Assembly: GCA_024752435.1 (NCBI GenBank) | Contig: CP103025.1 | Coordinates: 186,001-250,000 of the forward strand | Reading direction: 5' to 3' | Origin: Allantophomopsis cytisporea | Lineage: Eukaryota; Ascomycota; Leotiomycetes; Phacidiales; Phacidiaceae | Length of the DNA: 64,000 nt | Shown here: piece after piece, positions 21,828-33,883 of the stretch | Numbering within the stretch: the stretch's first letter is position 1 | Layout of the letters: every line of letters begins with the position of its first letter | The notes under the pieces: model-generated | The model's database searches: none | Told to the model about the DNA's origin: nothing | Seen by the model: only the letters and a program-made list of their open reading frames with translations | Program-made: the position numbers and the translations under genes

Positions 21828-23559
21828 GTTGGTTTGTAAGGGGTTCTGTTGGGGGAGGGGATTGGAGAGAGGGGCTGGGAGAGGGATTGGGATGAGATGG
21901 AGGTGTAGGTATTAAGCGGGGTACGAGATGAGGGATTTGGGATTAAGGGGATGAATAGAGGAGTGTAAGATTTGGCGGGTATGAATTGAGAGTATAGGAA
22001 TTACGGGGTATGAAGAGCATGAATATGATGGCAAGCGTGAGTTTGAGCTTGGGAATGAGCGTTGCTTGAGTATAGCTTGAATGTAGCGTGAATGTAGCTT
22101 AAGTATAGCTTAAGTATAACTTCAGTATAACTTGAGCGGAGCTTGATAGTGAAATGCATGTATTAAAAGGTATAATTTATAGTGTGTAATGAGCTGTATG
22201 TGATACAACGTGATGGAATGTTCTGCATACTGGATCAAAGCTACGTATACTTGCTGAGCTGGGGATAGATGCTGTATGGGGTTTATCATTCGCAGAATAT
22301 ATTGTCGCCCTGAACAGCGTTTCGGATTGTGTCAGACAATCTTAACTTCATCGCGATTCCTGAGTCGTTTATCGGGTGATTTTCCACTTCCCTCGACGCC
22401 TTACCATTCTAAAGTCATATTCTCCTTTTCCGTTTCGTCGATCGCAGACTACAAGCATATGGTTTTGTAATTGCCGATGAGAAGGTAGAATCTCAATGCT
22501 GAATCAGTGAGCTCTGAGGTAGGACTCGGTGATTCTGTCCCGATTTATAAGTAATGACTCTGGGACACTGGAGCTGGAATATAGTGTCTTATTTCTCGCC
22601 TTAAGACACATTGTTTCACAAATCAGTTTTCCGTGAAAAGATCGTAGCAACGGATTTGCCGACCGTAAGTGAGGATGCGATTTCATTGATTCCAAACTGT
22701 GTGGAAACAAGGCGCCCCAACCCTGAAGATACCAAAGTCATTTGGATATCGGTAGACGCTTGTTATTCGTATATGGAAGATAGTGCCGTTGCAAACCCCC
22801 CTGATGCATCTGGAGAATTCTGCCCTGGAGCTCGATGTTGCGTTTTTTATGACAAGCCGCGAGCAATGTCGATGCCCAGATTTCAGCAGGACGCAGCTTG
22901 CACGATGTCTTAACGAGACAGCCGGAAAATAAGCCTGATATGCGTATAAGTTCCAGTAGAACAGGCCCCGAGACTCGCAACCCAGCAGATATGCGTTGTT
23001 ATGACAGGCCACAGTGCTGTGTAGGCGTGGTGAATCTTGATACATATGCATAGAGCATATTCTCATAGGCTGAAGACTGAGAGGAGAAACTAAGGAACCA
23101 ATCAAATCTAGCCTCAGCTCTATCAGAAGCACCCCATACTGAGCTCAAGGTTTCAACCCTGGTTATTAGACATAACTTACGAAGTTCACTTGTATATAAT
23201 TTACTCGTACCAGATACTTCGAACCTGCAATTGCCAAGCACCTACCAGCCTGACAAGTGATACGCAGGCAAGAAGTTGACAGAATTCACACTCACAGCCA
23301 TCAAGCGGCCGACGGCTTATCTTGGAAGAGAATTTCTGAATCCATATGATATGACATAGTGCTAGTCTTGGCAGCTATTCGATGCTGGCTTCGATCCCAC
23401 CTTTTAAGTCCAATTTTTGTTCATGGTGGGAGGGTATATACTTGCGGAGCAGAGCGGCTAGGCAACACGAAGGATGTTTTCCTTCAATGGGATGCCTCCA
23501 TAAGCAGACAAACACTAAATCCGTGCCTATACTTATTGGCCACTCTACAAAGTTATTCA
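21828..23559. other. Intergenic, no supported gene
   Basis: 1.7 kb. Right after RXT3 comes G-rich DNA (21830-21990) with GGGATTGGGATGAG-like runs, then a minisatellite. Open frames at 22611-22913 (+) and 22683-23132 (-) overlap on opposite strands and have no domain, so neither is called. Confidence 0.5.
22062..22139. repeat. 11-bp minisatellite
   Basis: About six to seven units of TAGCTTAAGTA and variants (TAGCTTGAATG, TAGCGTGAATG, TAACTTCAGTA) in a row. Confidence 0.85.
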
Positions 23560-25300
23560 ATTATTTCAATAGCTACAATAACATGTAAACAACCACAATA
23601 GTAATAGAATTGAACCTATATATCATAAATACTCTACTTAAATAACATATCCTTGTAAACATATAAGTTGTAAACCTAAAGCTCTAACTCAATACAGGCT
23701 TGTATTTCAATAACCTGCTTAATAGAGGCAAACTACTTATAGCATCAATATATACTCTTCTATACTTCTGTAGTATTATTGTAGCTATTATAGCTTTTAA
23801 TAATAATACTTTTTACTATAGTATAGCAATTTAAAGGTTTTTAATGTTAAAACTCTTTTCTAGCTTATTAAATAACTACTAGCTAGTCTAGTATTCTAAA
23901 AGTAGTATATATTCAAGTAATTTCTAAAAGTATTATTAAAAATCTAATCTTCTTTGTAGTATTAATAGCAGCTAGCTATATCTTTAGTCTTTTACTATTA
24001 TCCTTTATTCTTTAATAGAAGTTGTTTTTCTTTTATTATTGTAAATAAGCTAGTTATTTAAAGCCTTCTAGATTTTTTAACTATTATACCAAGTATTTTA
24101 TAATTTATTCTTAGACTAGCTAAGCTATATATTTTGTTTATTTATAGTATTCTTCCTAGCTAGTATATAGCTTTATATAAAGCTTAATTTACTAATAAAA
24201 GTACAAATAGTATTAATAGCAAAGTTTTCAATATATTACTAGTATTTTCTTTTTAATAGTAAAAATATACTAATATCTAGTAGCTATAATATATAGAAAG
24301 TATAAAGTAGTAAAAATAGCAAGTATATTTTATTAACAAAGTATATATATATAAACTTTTTATTATTATAACTTTTATAGCTATTAATAATAAAAAGCTA
24401 GTAGCTTAATATTATTAGCTCTATTAATAGTATAAAGTATTTTATAAGCTATTATAAGCTAATTTTATTAGAAGTCTAGCTATTAAGTAAAACTATAAAC
24501 TTCTAATCGATAATAATAGAGTTTATTAAAGGAATTTATTGATATTGTAGATATTAACTTTTAAATATAACTAGTACTAGTATTAATATCTTAGTAGTAG
24601 AAATATATTCTACTATTATTGTTTAATTGTAAGAATCTAAGCTTTTTTTTAAATATTAACTTCTTTTAAATATCTTTAAAGACTAGTCTATTAATTTTAA
24701 ATCCTTCTATAATATCTATTTTGTCTATATTCTACCTATTTTTAGGTAGAATAGCTATTAAAGCTAGGTTTTTAAAAAGCTTGAAGAATTGCTCGATGTT
24801 GGTAGGAAATATACTATTAACTCTTGAATTATCAATAGACTATACTTTTATTGTCTTTAATTTAGAGTTGCAAGCAAGGAAATTGTAGACTTAATGCTTC
24901 CTAAAAGGCTTGTAGTTACCGGTAGCATTAAATATATAATATATGATATAGTATAATTGAGTATAAGTAGGAGTATAGCCTAATTGACCTTGTACAATAG
25001 CCCAATTGACAATAGCATGCTTTTGGGTAGTACTAAGTCGCTAGAGGTGTTCAAATACAAGTTGTATAGGTTCGATCCCATTGATACGAGCTTGTATTGT
25101 CGATCGTAGGACTCTGTAGTCCCTGGCAGCGCTACGTATAGACTGGCTACCAGCGACGACGTTCATAGCACTCGTAAGTGCAGCTTCGGTGTATTGGCGC
25201 ATTAGGACAATAGAATCAAATAATTGGATTACAGGCTCGTCACAACACAAGAGGAAACGGGCCCCTACGAAAAACTTTTATAGGTCTAATCTAGCCCAAA
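23560..25300 (-). mobile_element. Decayed pogo/Fot1-type DNA transposon, RIP-like AT-rich
   Basis: On the minus strand, 25200 downwards encodes RQYTEAALTSAMNVVAG, QSIRSAARDYRVLRSTIQAR: the Psq-type helix-turn-helix that starts pogo/Fot1 transposases. Past a TAG, the frame goes on with RLSTTQKHAIVNWAIVQGQ, LGYTPTYTQL, then NFLACNSKLK and NIDKIDIIEGF, matching the CENP-B-like and DDE region but cut by several TAG/TAA where Gln or Trp would be expected. From ~23640 to ~25000 the DNA is extremely AT-rich with few CpA and many TpA, as RIP leaves it. The first ~250 bp of the gene are much less damaged. Outer limits are approximate; I could not find clear inverted ends. Not functional. Confidence 0.8.
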
Positions 25301-25327
25301 GATAACCGTGTAGTATGCAATAAGCAT

Positions 25328-27787
25328 TTAAAATCTCAAATCCCATCCAATAACCGGACCCAACTTAGGCAGCTCATCAGCCACACTCTGTACATCCTTG
25401 TCACCTCTACCAGACAAGCAAACAACAATATCCTGACCCTTCTCCATGGTCTTGGCAAGCTCAAGAGCTCCCCAAATGGCGTGAGCGGTCTCCAAAGCAG
25501 GGATAATACCCTCAAGCTGAGAGATAAGTCTGAAACCCTTGAAAGCCTCTGCGTCAGTAGCGGCCACGAACTTGGCACGCTCATTATCCTTCCAAGAGGA
25601 GAGCTCTGGGCCGACACCTGGGTAATCAAGACCGGCAGAGACGGAATGAGTATCTGAGATCTGGCCGTGACGGTCTTGGAGAACGTAGGTACGGACTCCG
25701 TGAAGAACACCCTTAGTTCCGCCAGTAAGAGTGGCGGAGTGACGGTCAGTATCGATACCATCACCACCAGCCTCGACTCCGAGAAGCTTGACGGATGGGT
25801 CGTTGGAGAATGGGTAGAACATTCCAACGGCGTTGGAACCTCCTCCGACACAGGCTACAACGGCATCTGGAAGCTTGCCCTTGAACTTCTGCATTTGCTC
25901 CTTGGTCTCATTACCAATAACAGATTGGAAAGTTCGGACAATGGTTGGGAATGGATGAGGACCAATGGCGGAACCAATGATGTAGTGAGTGGTCTCAAGT
26001 CTAACAACCCAAGCGCGCAAGGCTTCGTTAACAGCATCACGAAGAGTCTTGGAACCGGCTTCAACAGCAACGACTTGAGCACCGAGAAGCTTGATTCTGA
26101 AAACATTGAGAGCCTGTCTTCTTACATCCTCCTATGAATTTATTAGTGACGAATATAAAAAATACAAATTATGATGACTTACAGCTCCCATGTAGATGGT
26201 ACACTTCATACCAAACTTAGCACAGACGGTAGCAGTAGCAACACCGTGTTGACCAGCACCAGTCTCGGCAATAATCTCAGTCTTACCTAATCTTCTAGCC
26301 AAAAGGATCTGACCAAGAGCATTGTTGATCTTATGGGATCCAGTATGGTTAAGATCCTCACGCTTCAACCAGATGTTAGCACCACCAGCGTGTTCGGTAA
26401 GACGCTCAGCCAAATGAAGATGTCCAGGACGTCCCATCCACTCGTAATATGATCTGTATTCCTCCCAGAACTTTGGATCATCCTTCATGGCATTGAAACC
26501 AGCCTCAAGTTCGGACAAACAGTCCATGAGAGACTCTGGAACGTACTGACCACCAAATTCACCGAATCGAGCAGCCACCGCTGATGGATCGACTACTGAA
26601 CCAGAGTTGAGAGCCTCAATTTGATCGGCAAGTCCCATCTCCTCCTCATCTCTATCTCCAATGACTGCATCGACGTGTACCTTGCCATTTGGCTCCTTGG
26701 CCTCATGCAAAGTCTCAACGATTCCGACCTCTCTAGTCAAACCTCCATTTGGCGCATTGCGACGTCCACAAACGGTAGCACAGTATTCCTCGACGGCCTT
26801 AGCTCCCTGACCAGCAGGTGCCTCTGCAAGGGTTGTAATAATTTGAGAACCAATAACAACACCATCTGCGATCTTGGCTACACTCAAGAAGTGATCTCTT
26901 GTGCTAACACCAAATCCAACAGCTGCTGGGGCATTTCCGGAGTATTTCTTAACACGCTCAAGGAGATCTGGAAGAGCGGCGTTCATTGTACCGGTAGCAC
27001 CGGTAACACCCATTCGCGATACGACATAGATGAAGGAATCGGCGAGCTTACAAAGAAGCTTCATTCGGTTTTCGGATGTGGATGGTGCGATCAAAGGTAC
27101 GTAAGACAAGCTGATATTGTTAGTGCCGAGATTCTTTAAATTGAGCGCTGCAACTTACCCTCCCTTTGCCGCAAAGTTTCTGAAGCTGACAGCCTCCTCA
27201 GGTGGAAGATCAACGATAATGAAACCATTGACACCTGCCTCCTGACAATCCTTCAAGATTCTCTCCTCGCCGTAACTCAAAAGAGGGTTGTAGTATCCCA
27301 TGAAAAGCACAGGAGCTCTCAATCCCTTTTTCCTAGCATCTCGTACCATTTGGAGTGTGGATTCGACTGTGACACCATTCTTGAGTGCTTGCTAAAATTT
27401 ATGAGTCAGAATTATTTCTCGACCGATTTCGACGGGCACAAACAGTGTTGGCTTTTTGGATAACTGGACCATCTGCAATTGGGTCTGTAAAAGGAAGACC
27501 AAGCTCGATAACATCTTGCGCCACGCGTCAGCATATGCATTCAAGAGATTGATTGAGGAGTCTTACCAGCACCACCAGCTTCCATTCCGAGCATAACATC
27601 AACAGTCTCCTCAGCAGTTGGATACCCAGCAGTGACATAAGTCACAAGGGCACTCTATAATTTGACCAAAATCAGCGAACATGTCCTCAATTGTAACAAA
27701 GACAAATGCAACAACCCCGCCACCAGATTAACTTACCCTTCCCTCCTTCTTGCATTGCGCAAAAGTGTTTCTAAGACCTGCGGACAT
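25328..27787 (-). CDS. TRP5: Bifunctional tryptophan synthase (alpha-beta fusion)
   Basis: This cytosolic enzyme makes tryptophan: the alpha part cleaves indole-3-glycerol phosphate and the beta part joins indole to serine with PLP. Six exons (27787-27737, 27654-27567, 27514-27444, 27391-27159, 27110-26183, 26131-25328) give 724 residues, the usual fungal length. The alpha active-site acids are E50 (DVIELGLPFTDP) and D61 (IADGP). After a linker (~290-330) the beta part has FGEFGGQYVPESLMDCL, the PLP lysine ~K408 in HTGSHKINNALGQ, ETGAGQHGVATA and the phosphate-binding GGGSNAVGMF. All introns are 48-82 bases with GT-AG ends. The RIP-hit transposon begins under 30 bp beyond the stop codon, yet the gene itself looks intact. 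It is divergent to SDHAF4. Confidence 0.97.
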
Positions 27788-28144
27788 ATCTGCGACGTAG
27801 ATAAGGCAGAAAAGATGGCAGAAACGGAATTAATTGGTGAATTGGAAAGAAGTTCGCATTTCTCTCTTGTATGACGCCGTTGAATCGTGACTCAGACTAA
27901 ATATATTGACAGACACCACCAAGCGGCCCCGGCCATTAACCTTACCGCCCGGCAGAACAACCTGAGGAGTCCTGTAGTAGGCTAGGTCCGATCATGCTCC
28001 GAATGCACCAAGATGCATATGCATTTGTTCAGCATATTATCCGCCACTACAATTAAATAACAAAGAATCTCGTTCTCTCTAAGAACAACTGAACAACTAA
28101 ATCAAATCCTCAAATAATAGCACCACTTACATATCACAATAACG
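27788..28144. promoter_or_regulatory. Shared divergent promoter region, TRP5 / SDHAF4
   Basis: 357 bp between start codons. No TGACTC-type (Gcn4/Cpc1) site in perfect form stands out, though GTGACTCAGACT at ~27887-27898 contains TGACTCA, the Cpc1/Gcn4 core, about 105 bp upstream of the TRP5 start. That would fit general amino-acid control. Confidence 0.5.
27888..27894. promoter_or_regulatory. Candidate Gcn4/Cpc1 site (TGACTCA) upstream of TRP5
   Basis: The palindromic-type core TGACTCA occurs in the TRP5/SDHAF4 intergenic region. It is the known binding core of the amino-acid-starvation activator in yeast and Neurospora. One site by eye; functional use is inferred. Confidence 0.5.
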
Positions 28145-28669
28145 ATGGCTTCTAGATTGCCACCTCGATTCCTTCTCCCATCCCGTCGCTATTTCTCGAG
28201 TACTATCCGTAAGCCAGCCTTCTCTACTGGCCCTGCACCACCACGTCTTCCACCAAAAGAGCAAGAGGAATTCGAAAGGCTTCAGAGAGCCTCGACAGGT
28301 GCTTTCAGTTCACCACGTCCAGATGTTGTAACCAACCCTACCAATTCAACGGCCGTTCCAGACCCAGCAATGAATCATGCGCCTGCTCGCTCTCCCCCAC
28401 AAATCAACCAGAGCCCTGCATCTAGACCGCAGATAAATCAGAGTCCTGCGAGTGACATAGAAGTTGAGGCTGTCAATGCGAGGGTTCAAGCTACTGGAAA
28501 AGGCGAAGAGTTACATCCGGATATCAGAAGAGGAGCGAAGCCAGAATTCGAGGGTGATATCAACCCTAAGACTGGAGAAGTTGGAGGTCCAAAGAATGAG
28601 CCTTTGAGGTGGGGAAGTACGGGAGATAGAGGTGATTGGAGTTACAATGGAAGAGTTACCGACTTTTAA
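28145..28669 (+). CDS. SDH8: Succinate dehydrogenase assembly factor 4 (SDHAF4/Sdh8)
   Basis: SDHAF4 binds newly flavinylated Sdh1 in the mitochondrial matrix and promotes its joining to Sdh2. The gene has a single exon, 174 residues. The N-terminus MASRLPPRFLLPSRRYFSS is a presequence with a likely cut after RRYFSS. The C-terminal ~45 residues are the DUF1674 core: GAKPEFEGDINPKTGEVGGP, then PLRWGSTGDRGDWSYNGRVTDF with the invariant DWSYNGRVTDF end. The middle is Pro/Ser-rich with a near-repeat of RPQINQSPAS and longer than in yeast (138 residues). Confidence 0.94.
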   Translation: MASRLPPRFLLPSRRYFSSTIRKPAFSTGPAPPRLPPKEQEEFERLQRASTGAFSSPRPDVVTNPTNSTAVPDPAMNHAPARSPPQINQSPASRPQINQSPASDIEVEAVNARVQATGKGEELHPDIRRGAKPEFEGDINPKTGEVGGPKNEPLRWGSTGDRGDWSYNGRVTDF

Positions 28670-28909
28670 ATGAGAAATTCGTAAGATAGGATAGGTTATG
28701 CGTTTATTCAACCACGAGATACTGATGTATGATCGATCTACTTAGATCATCTGAGACTACTCGGCTGGTGGTTTTTCTGGCATAAAGGACACTGAACTGG
28801 ATTATATAAGATGTATAAACATAGCTCAGATATGCGAAATGAATCTCTATATAGATGTTAAAAATAAATACCGGAAAGACAAGTTTCACCCTAGTCATAC
28901 ATAATCTAT

Positions 28910-31336
28910 CTACATTTGCGTCGATAGAATGCGCTGTTCCTTGGACTTTTCGTCAAGCGTAGCCTTCCGATCACCTTCCTCACGAACCACTTCAAACTGC
29001 GAAGATTCAGGTACCATTCCCTCCAGAAGCTTCATCATGTTCTTTCTCAGATGCAAGATAGCAGACTCGTCTCGACTATCAACATCATCGTTGAGACAGA
29101 GCTGTCCGACTTGGCGCTTATCCCGTATCAATCGCTTCAAGAGTACTTTCTCGACTTGTTCAGCATCAGTAACCATAACGAAGAGTGCATCAGGCTCGAC
29201 TATTGTATACTGGTACTTCTTCAGAGCCTTGATTACGACTTCTCTCATTCCAAGGGGTGAGTTGGCTTTTGGCAACAGTGGTTCAAGCCCTTGCTCAGCG
29301 CGATTGAGAATCAGCTTGATGAGGCAATCTCCGCATTTGGGATGCTGTCGCGCAAGTCTGTCAAAAATGGATGCTGAAGAGAAAATGTTGTTTTTATGAT
29401 TTCTGTCCGAGGTTCTGGTTGAAAAGCCAGGAGCGATACACTCATTGACATTGAATTCAAAGCATTTGAGGTTCTGTATTGTCGAAGGCCCATCGAGAGA
29501 TGTCCATAGTGTATCCAAGTTGGCCTTTGGAGCCTCAAGTCCAGCTTTCTCCAGATGCTCTCCAATTCTGTAATATTGACGCCTACGGATTGTCGAGTTA
29601 CCTTCTTGAGACATACCCTCCTCAAGCTCAGCAATGATGACCTGTCTTTCTTCCCAATCGAGATTTCCGTCCCCATCCAAATCTGACCGTAGCATAATGT
29701 AGCTCCAGAGCAATGCTTCTCGATGCCGTTCAATAGTGTAGTGAAACGCAACATACCATGAATATAGCTGAAATCCAGTTTCGCCTCTAAAACGCTGACA
29801 TGTGCTTTGCAACGCAGGTCGAGGGAAGCTGTTTATGGCTTCTCGTGTGACGCTACGTGACATAGAATGTCCAAAGTGTGCTTGACCTTTGCGCTTCCTG
29901 TCTCCAAATCGTCTATTTAATAGCCAAGACGTATAAATCAGATAAGGTTTCTCCCCAAACCTTCGTGCATCACTCTCAGTTGGGGCGTCATGCGTATTGT
30001 ATTCGTTGGTCTTGAAACCCATAGTAACCCCGAATAGGGGCGAGTACATGTCTGATGCCGCGTGTGATTTCCCAAGAAGCATATCGTCTGATAAAGCGAA
30101 AAGCCTATCAGTATTCGATTTGGTGTTGTAGATTTGGTTCTCAATTGTAAGTGAATTGAATGTTGGCAGACACCCCGCTTGGGTCTCGTCGAAAAACTCT
30201 TCTTGCGTTAAGACCTGTATAACTTCCTTCGTAGCTTGATCATCCTTCATCCAAAGTGGTCTCTGTTTTCCTGCAATCATAGCTGGATTCTCCATAGTAG
30301 CTTTGCTAGCTGCGGTATCCCCAACAGCATTAACAAGTATTTGGATATTATTTCTGAATGTACTCGCGTGCTTCTCAACACTTCTGATTGAATATCGAAG
30401 TTCGTCCCAATCACGATAACGATTCAACCTGTGTGACTCCAGCCATTTGCCCTTACGGTCATTAAGGGTAGAATTGACTTCATAAGGATAGATCGTATCC
30501 TGAAACGCTGTATCCGTACCGTTGACCCCTTCGAATAACAATCAGTTTTACTTCTATATATTCAAAAGTTTGCTCTTACATGTGTAAATGAAATCGATCT
30601 TTGGTTCCGCAAGATTGCCCCACTTCCTTTGATCAAAGTTGACATTCGCAAACCACTCATCTTCCCAGCCTTCCAGTACAACATCTGCAGTCGTGTCCTC
30701 GAATGTAAAGTGAAGAATATCTGGCAAGCTCTCCGCCGTGTCGATCTGTGATTGGTATTCGCTATATGTAGGGAATTTAACCTCACTTTTCATCCCCAAG
30801 ATATCATTTTTCTCTTGAGTGGCAGGCGAGGTGTGTATTTTCAACTCCCCTTCAGCCGGAGGTAGCTCTCTATTTTTTGGAGCAATAGCATTGCGCTTGA
30901 CAAAAGCTTTGTCCACATCGTTTGCATTTTCTGGAGCGGTATGTCTTGTTTCCTCGACTTCCTTTTTCTGTCCTTTAAGCTTCTTTAACTCGGATATCGG
31001 TGCTAAAGGAACCTTCTTTCGTGTCAGCTCCTCAATATTTACTTCACCGATGGGTTTTTTGTGTTTCGGAGCTGCATTATCTTCTTCCTGGGAAGCTGTT
31101 GTCTTGTGGACATCGTTTCCGTAAAGTATCCTAGATTGAAATTCTGTATGAGATATCGAATCTTTTGGGGTTCCCGACAGTGGATTGGGTGAAGATCTAA
31201 AGATCTGCCAGCATATGAAGCACGCGGCAACTAAAAGAATTATGTTTGTTCGTCTTGACATCGCCTTAGCCCGTTTGTAGCGCTCTGGTTTCTCCCATAC
31301 TGCGTGACTCTTGATTGGATGAGAATAGTTGTACAT
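28910..31336 (-). CDS. Stealth-family sugar-phosphotransferase (Xpt1-like), Golgi type II membrane protein
   Basis: Stealth proteins transfer sugar-1-phosphate to glycans; the fungal example is the Cryptococcus xylosylphosphotransferase Xpt1 and animals have GlcNAc-1-phosphotransferase. Exons 31336-30580 and 30528-28910 (51-base intron) give 791 residues. The splice restores IDFIYTWVNGTD, Stealth region CR1. CR2 is RYRDWDELRYSIRSVEKHA with NNIQILVN; CR3 and CR4 follow with LFALSDDMLLGKS and HFGHSMSRSVTREAINSFP. An EF-hand-like loop, DLDGDGNLDWEE, comes after. One membrane anchor (~32-47, TNIILLVAACFICWQIF) behind a short basic cytosolic tail and a Lys/Glu-rich stem give type II topology, typical of Golgi transferases. 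The ATG at 31336 is the first in frame; an upstream extension lacks ATG. The acceptor sugar is unknown. Confidence 0.9.
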
Positions 31337-32424
31337 GATGTTTAGGATTGGAATAACTACTGCATACACATACGAAATGCTGTCATAAATTGCTGCCAAG
31401 AGTCGCTGCCAAGAGCCGGGCAATAGTGGATGTTATTAAGATCGTCTTCGACGTTATAATTAAGAGTGGAGTTGAAAAGTCCATAACCCCAATTCAGCAT
31501 CCTTCATTTCCCATACCTCATGCCCCATTCTTCATTTCTCATTACCCATTCCCCAATGCCATCCCTGATTTCCAGATTCCGGCTTTATAATAGTAAATCT
31601 GATAAATCTGTCAACCAAAAGATGCAATTATTGCTAAAGGAGCGAGGCTTTTCCAACTGAGAGACCGTGGGAATTTATTTTCGTAGTACGAAGACATGTT
31701 AGGGTAATCCCGTAAGACATAGATGTTGTAATTTCATATGCTGCATATTGTGTGTGGAGGAGGGTAGAGCTTAACTTAGGCCGTTTTCAATACACGCTAA
31801 AGCAACACCTTGAAACCCCAATTCCAGCCTTGCGTCGTTATTTCACTCTGAACCACATAAAGTAATGTGAAGTAGATAAAGCTTGGAACTGCCGAGGCCA
31901 GGGACCGGGTCATTTGAGGTTTATGACTCAAGGCAAAATACGGGTTGTAGGGAGCGCATTCTTGGGCTCGTAGTCCTTGATAATCATTTCCCCCAGATAT
32001 GTTTGATCAGTCTTGGTTGAGTGCACCGATACTAATATGAGTTTTACAAGTTGTGTTATCTTATGATGCTTATTTGATTTAGCGATTGGGGAATCATCTG
32101 TGTTCTGAAGGTTGAAGGATTCTTCTACAAGTAGGTGAAAAATCACCAAGCAGCGTATCGTTAATAATAGTTTCTAGATATGGTGATTACTGGTTAAGTT
32201 AGAAGTATTGCGAAGTAGTCTAGGATAGAGTCTAAGATCTATATACCAGATCTCAGCTTGTTCCAGTCTTGGCAAACTCAAAAGAGATTCCTCAGCTCTT
32301 GAAAGGTCTTGTGACTCTTTGTAAGACCTTATTATATACGCAGTAGTCCCAGAAACTACAACTCTGGTTGGCTGAACTTGCTAATGAACTAAGCATCAAT
32401 GGAACAAGCCAGCATGCACTGTGG
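31337..32424. other. Intergenic upstream of the Stealth gene
   Basis: About 1.1 kb, no gene seen. 31487-31565 is a CAT/CCC-rich stretch of decayed short repeats (CCCATTC, TTCATTT). The rest is AT-leaning unique DNA. Confidence 0.5.
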
Positions 32425-32446
32425 TACGCAACGTAAGTAATGAAGG
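32425..32446 (+). repeat. Left terminal inverted repeat plus TA target
   Basis: Begins TACGCAACGTAAGTAATGAA. It matches the right end in 18 or more of 22 positions, with the core ACGTAAGTAATGAA identical. Confidence 0.85.
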
Positions 32447-33883
32447 TTTTGCATTGGTATGCGGCGTATACGGTAAGTTATCGTCGCCGCTATATTGTAG
32501 AGCCACCACACCGTAAAATAGCAACGTGTTTAATTGAAGCTGTAGATAGTTATGAATATAATTAAATAATTAGTATAGAATCAAAAGAATACATTTAAAA
32601 TTTCGTACATCTCCTATCTGCTCGTCTTACGGCTACACAGCGGTCATACATACCGTCTAGTAATTCATTGAGTTGATATTGACCGACAGAATCCTATGCT
32701 GCTCTGACCCGGTTATAAAGAACATTATAGCTTACTTCTTCATTACCAGGGAAGTACTCTTGAAGCCAGTTCTCCATTTTATTCCAGACAGCTTCAATAG
32801 GATTAAGATCTGGCGAAAGTAGTGGCTATTCAATTAGGAATATCCTATACTCTTTGAAGTCTTGAATTGTAGAACCAGCCCGGTGTCTAGGAGCCCTATC
32901 TTGTATAAATTGAAGTCCTAGATTCAAATACATCTAGCTATATATAATTAGAACGATTCTTTGATAATAGCTCTTTCTATTTATAGTACCCCGATCCTTT
33001 TCTTAAACAACTCCTAGTCCTTTAATATTTAAATAAAAACAGCTCTAAAAAATCTAGCCTCGGTATTATAGGTATATAACTACTATACAAGTTTTATTAT
33101 ACTCTTCTTTTAGCTTTCGAGTAACTTAAATACGTATATACCGGCTTGTAGTAATCTAAGTTTTATTAGACTATAGAATATTATTCTATTAATCCCAAGT
33201 CTAGTTTTATAACTAATTGCCTAAGCTAATCGCTATTGCCAGTTAGTTTCAAAGAACAGTAGTTTTTATAGAGCAATACGCCGATAATAACCTCTTTATT
33301 CAAAAGTATATTTAATTATATATTCTCTAACTCCCCGTTCTATTATCTCTGCTACTTTCTTGTAGTTTATCCGTCGATTCAAACTTGTAGCTGTAATAAA
33401 ATGCTTCGAGTTTATCGGCTTAAGCTTCGTTTAAGACTAGTAGTTTCCCTAATCGTTTCTTTGGTATAACTCTATAATAAAGAGCATATACTACTTAGCG
33501 TATCGACTAATGTATAAGTACAGCGATTTCTTCCGGCGTATATAGAAGTTTAGAATAGAACTTACACTGTAAATGCTAGTCTCTCGTGAGCCGGTTCGAG
33601 TATTGCCTTTGTATTGGCGCCTGTAAAACATCGTGAACTTCGGCTTCAGGGGGAATTGGATAGGCTTTATCATCTGAATTCCCTCATCCACAGGGTTCAA
33701 TAGCGCAGCGATATCCGTAATTGTATATATCGATTCAATTCAATTCAATTCATTATTCTATTTTACTCTATTCTACTCGTACTGTTCCGTTGCGGCTCTG
33801 CGTATCCCTTACAGTATAACAGCGATGAAAACAGGGGTCGGCTACATAACCGAAGTATGTAAACTTTCATTACTTACGTGGCC
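32427..33883 (-). mobile_element. Tc1/mariner-type transposon remnant with DDE_3-like transposase
   Basis: A ~1.46-kb element flanked by TA on both sides. Its two ends are inverted repeats. The minus strand shows a decayed transposase: RRIAL and KRLAWA-like segments near 33250, QDRAPRHRAGSTIQDFKEY near 32900, SPDLNPIEAVWNKMENWLQE near 32800 and LLDGMYDRCVAVRR near 32650. QDxAPxH and SPDLNPIE are the second and third acidic blocks of the Tc1/mariner catalytic domain. Many frameshifts and stops interrupt it; C-to-T type changes fit mild RIP. A weak frame at 33491-33700 lies near its 5' part. It cannot move itself. Confidence 0.85.

Noticed and set aside
22611..23132. Overlapping frames of 100 (+) and 149 (-) codons
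   Set aside because: They oppose each other, neither resembles a known protein, and composition looks like intergenic DNA.
25066..25080. GGTTCGATCCC, another B-box-like word
   Set aside because: It falls inside the readable transposase codons of the pogo element, and no tRNA fold surrounds it.
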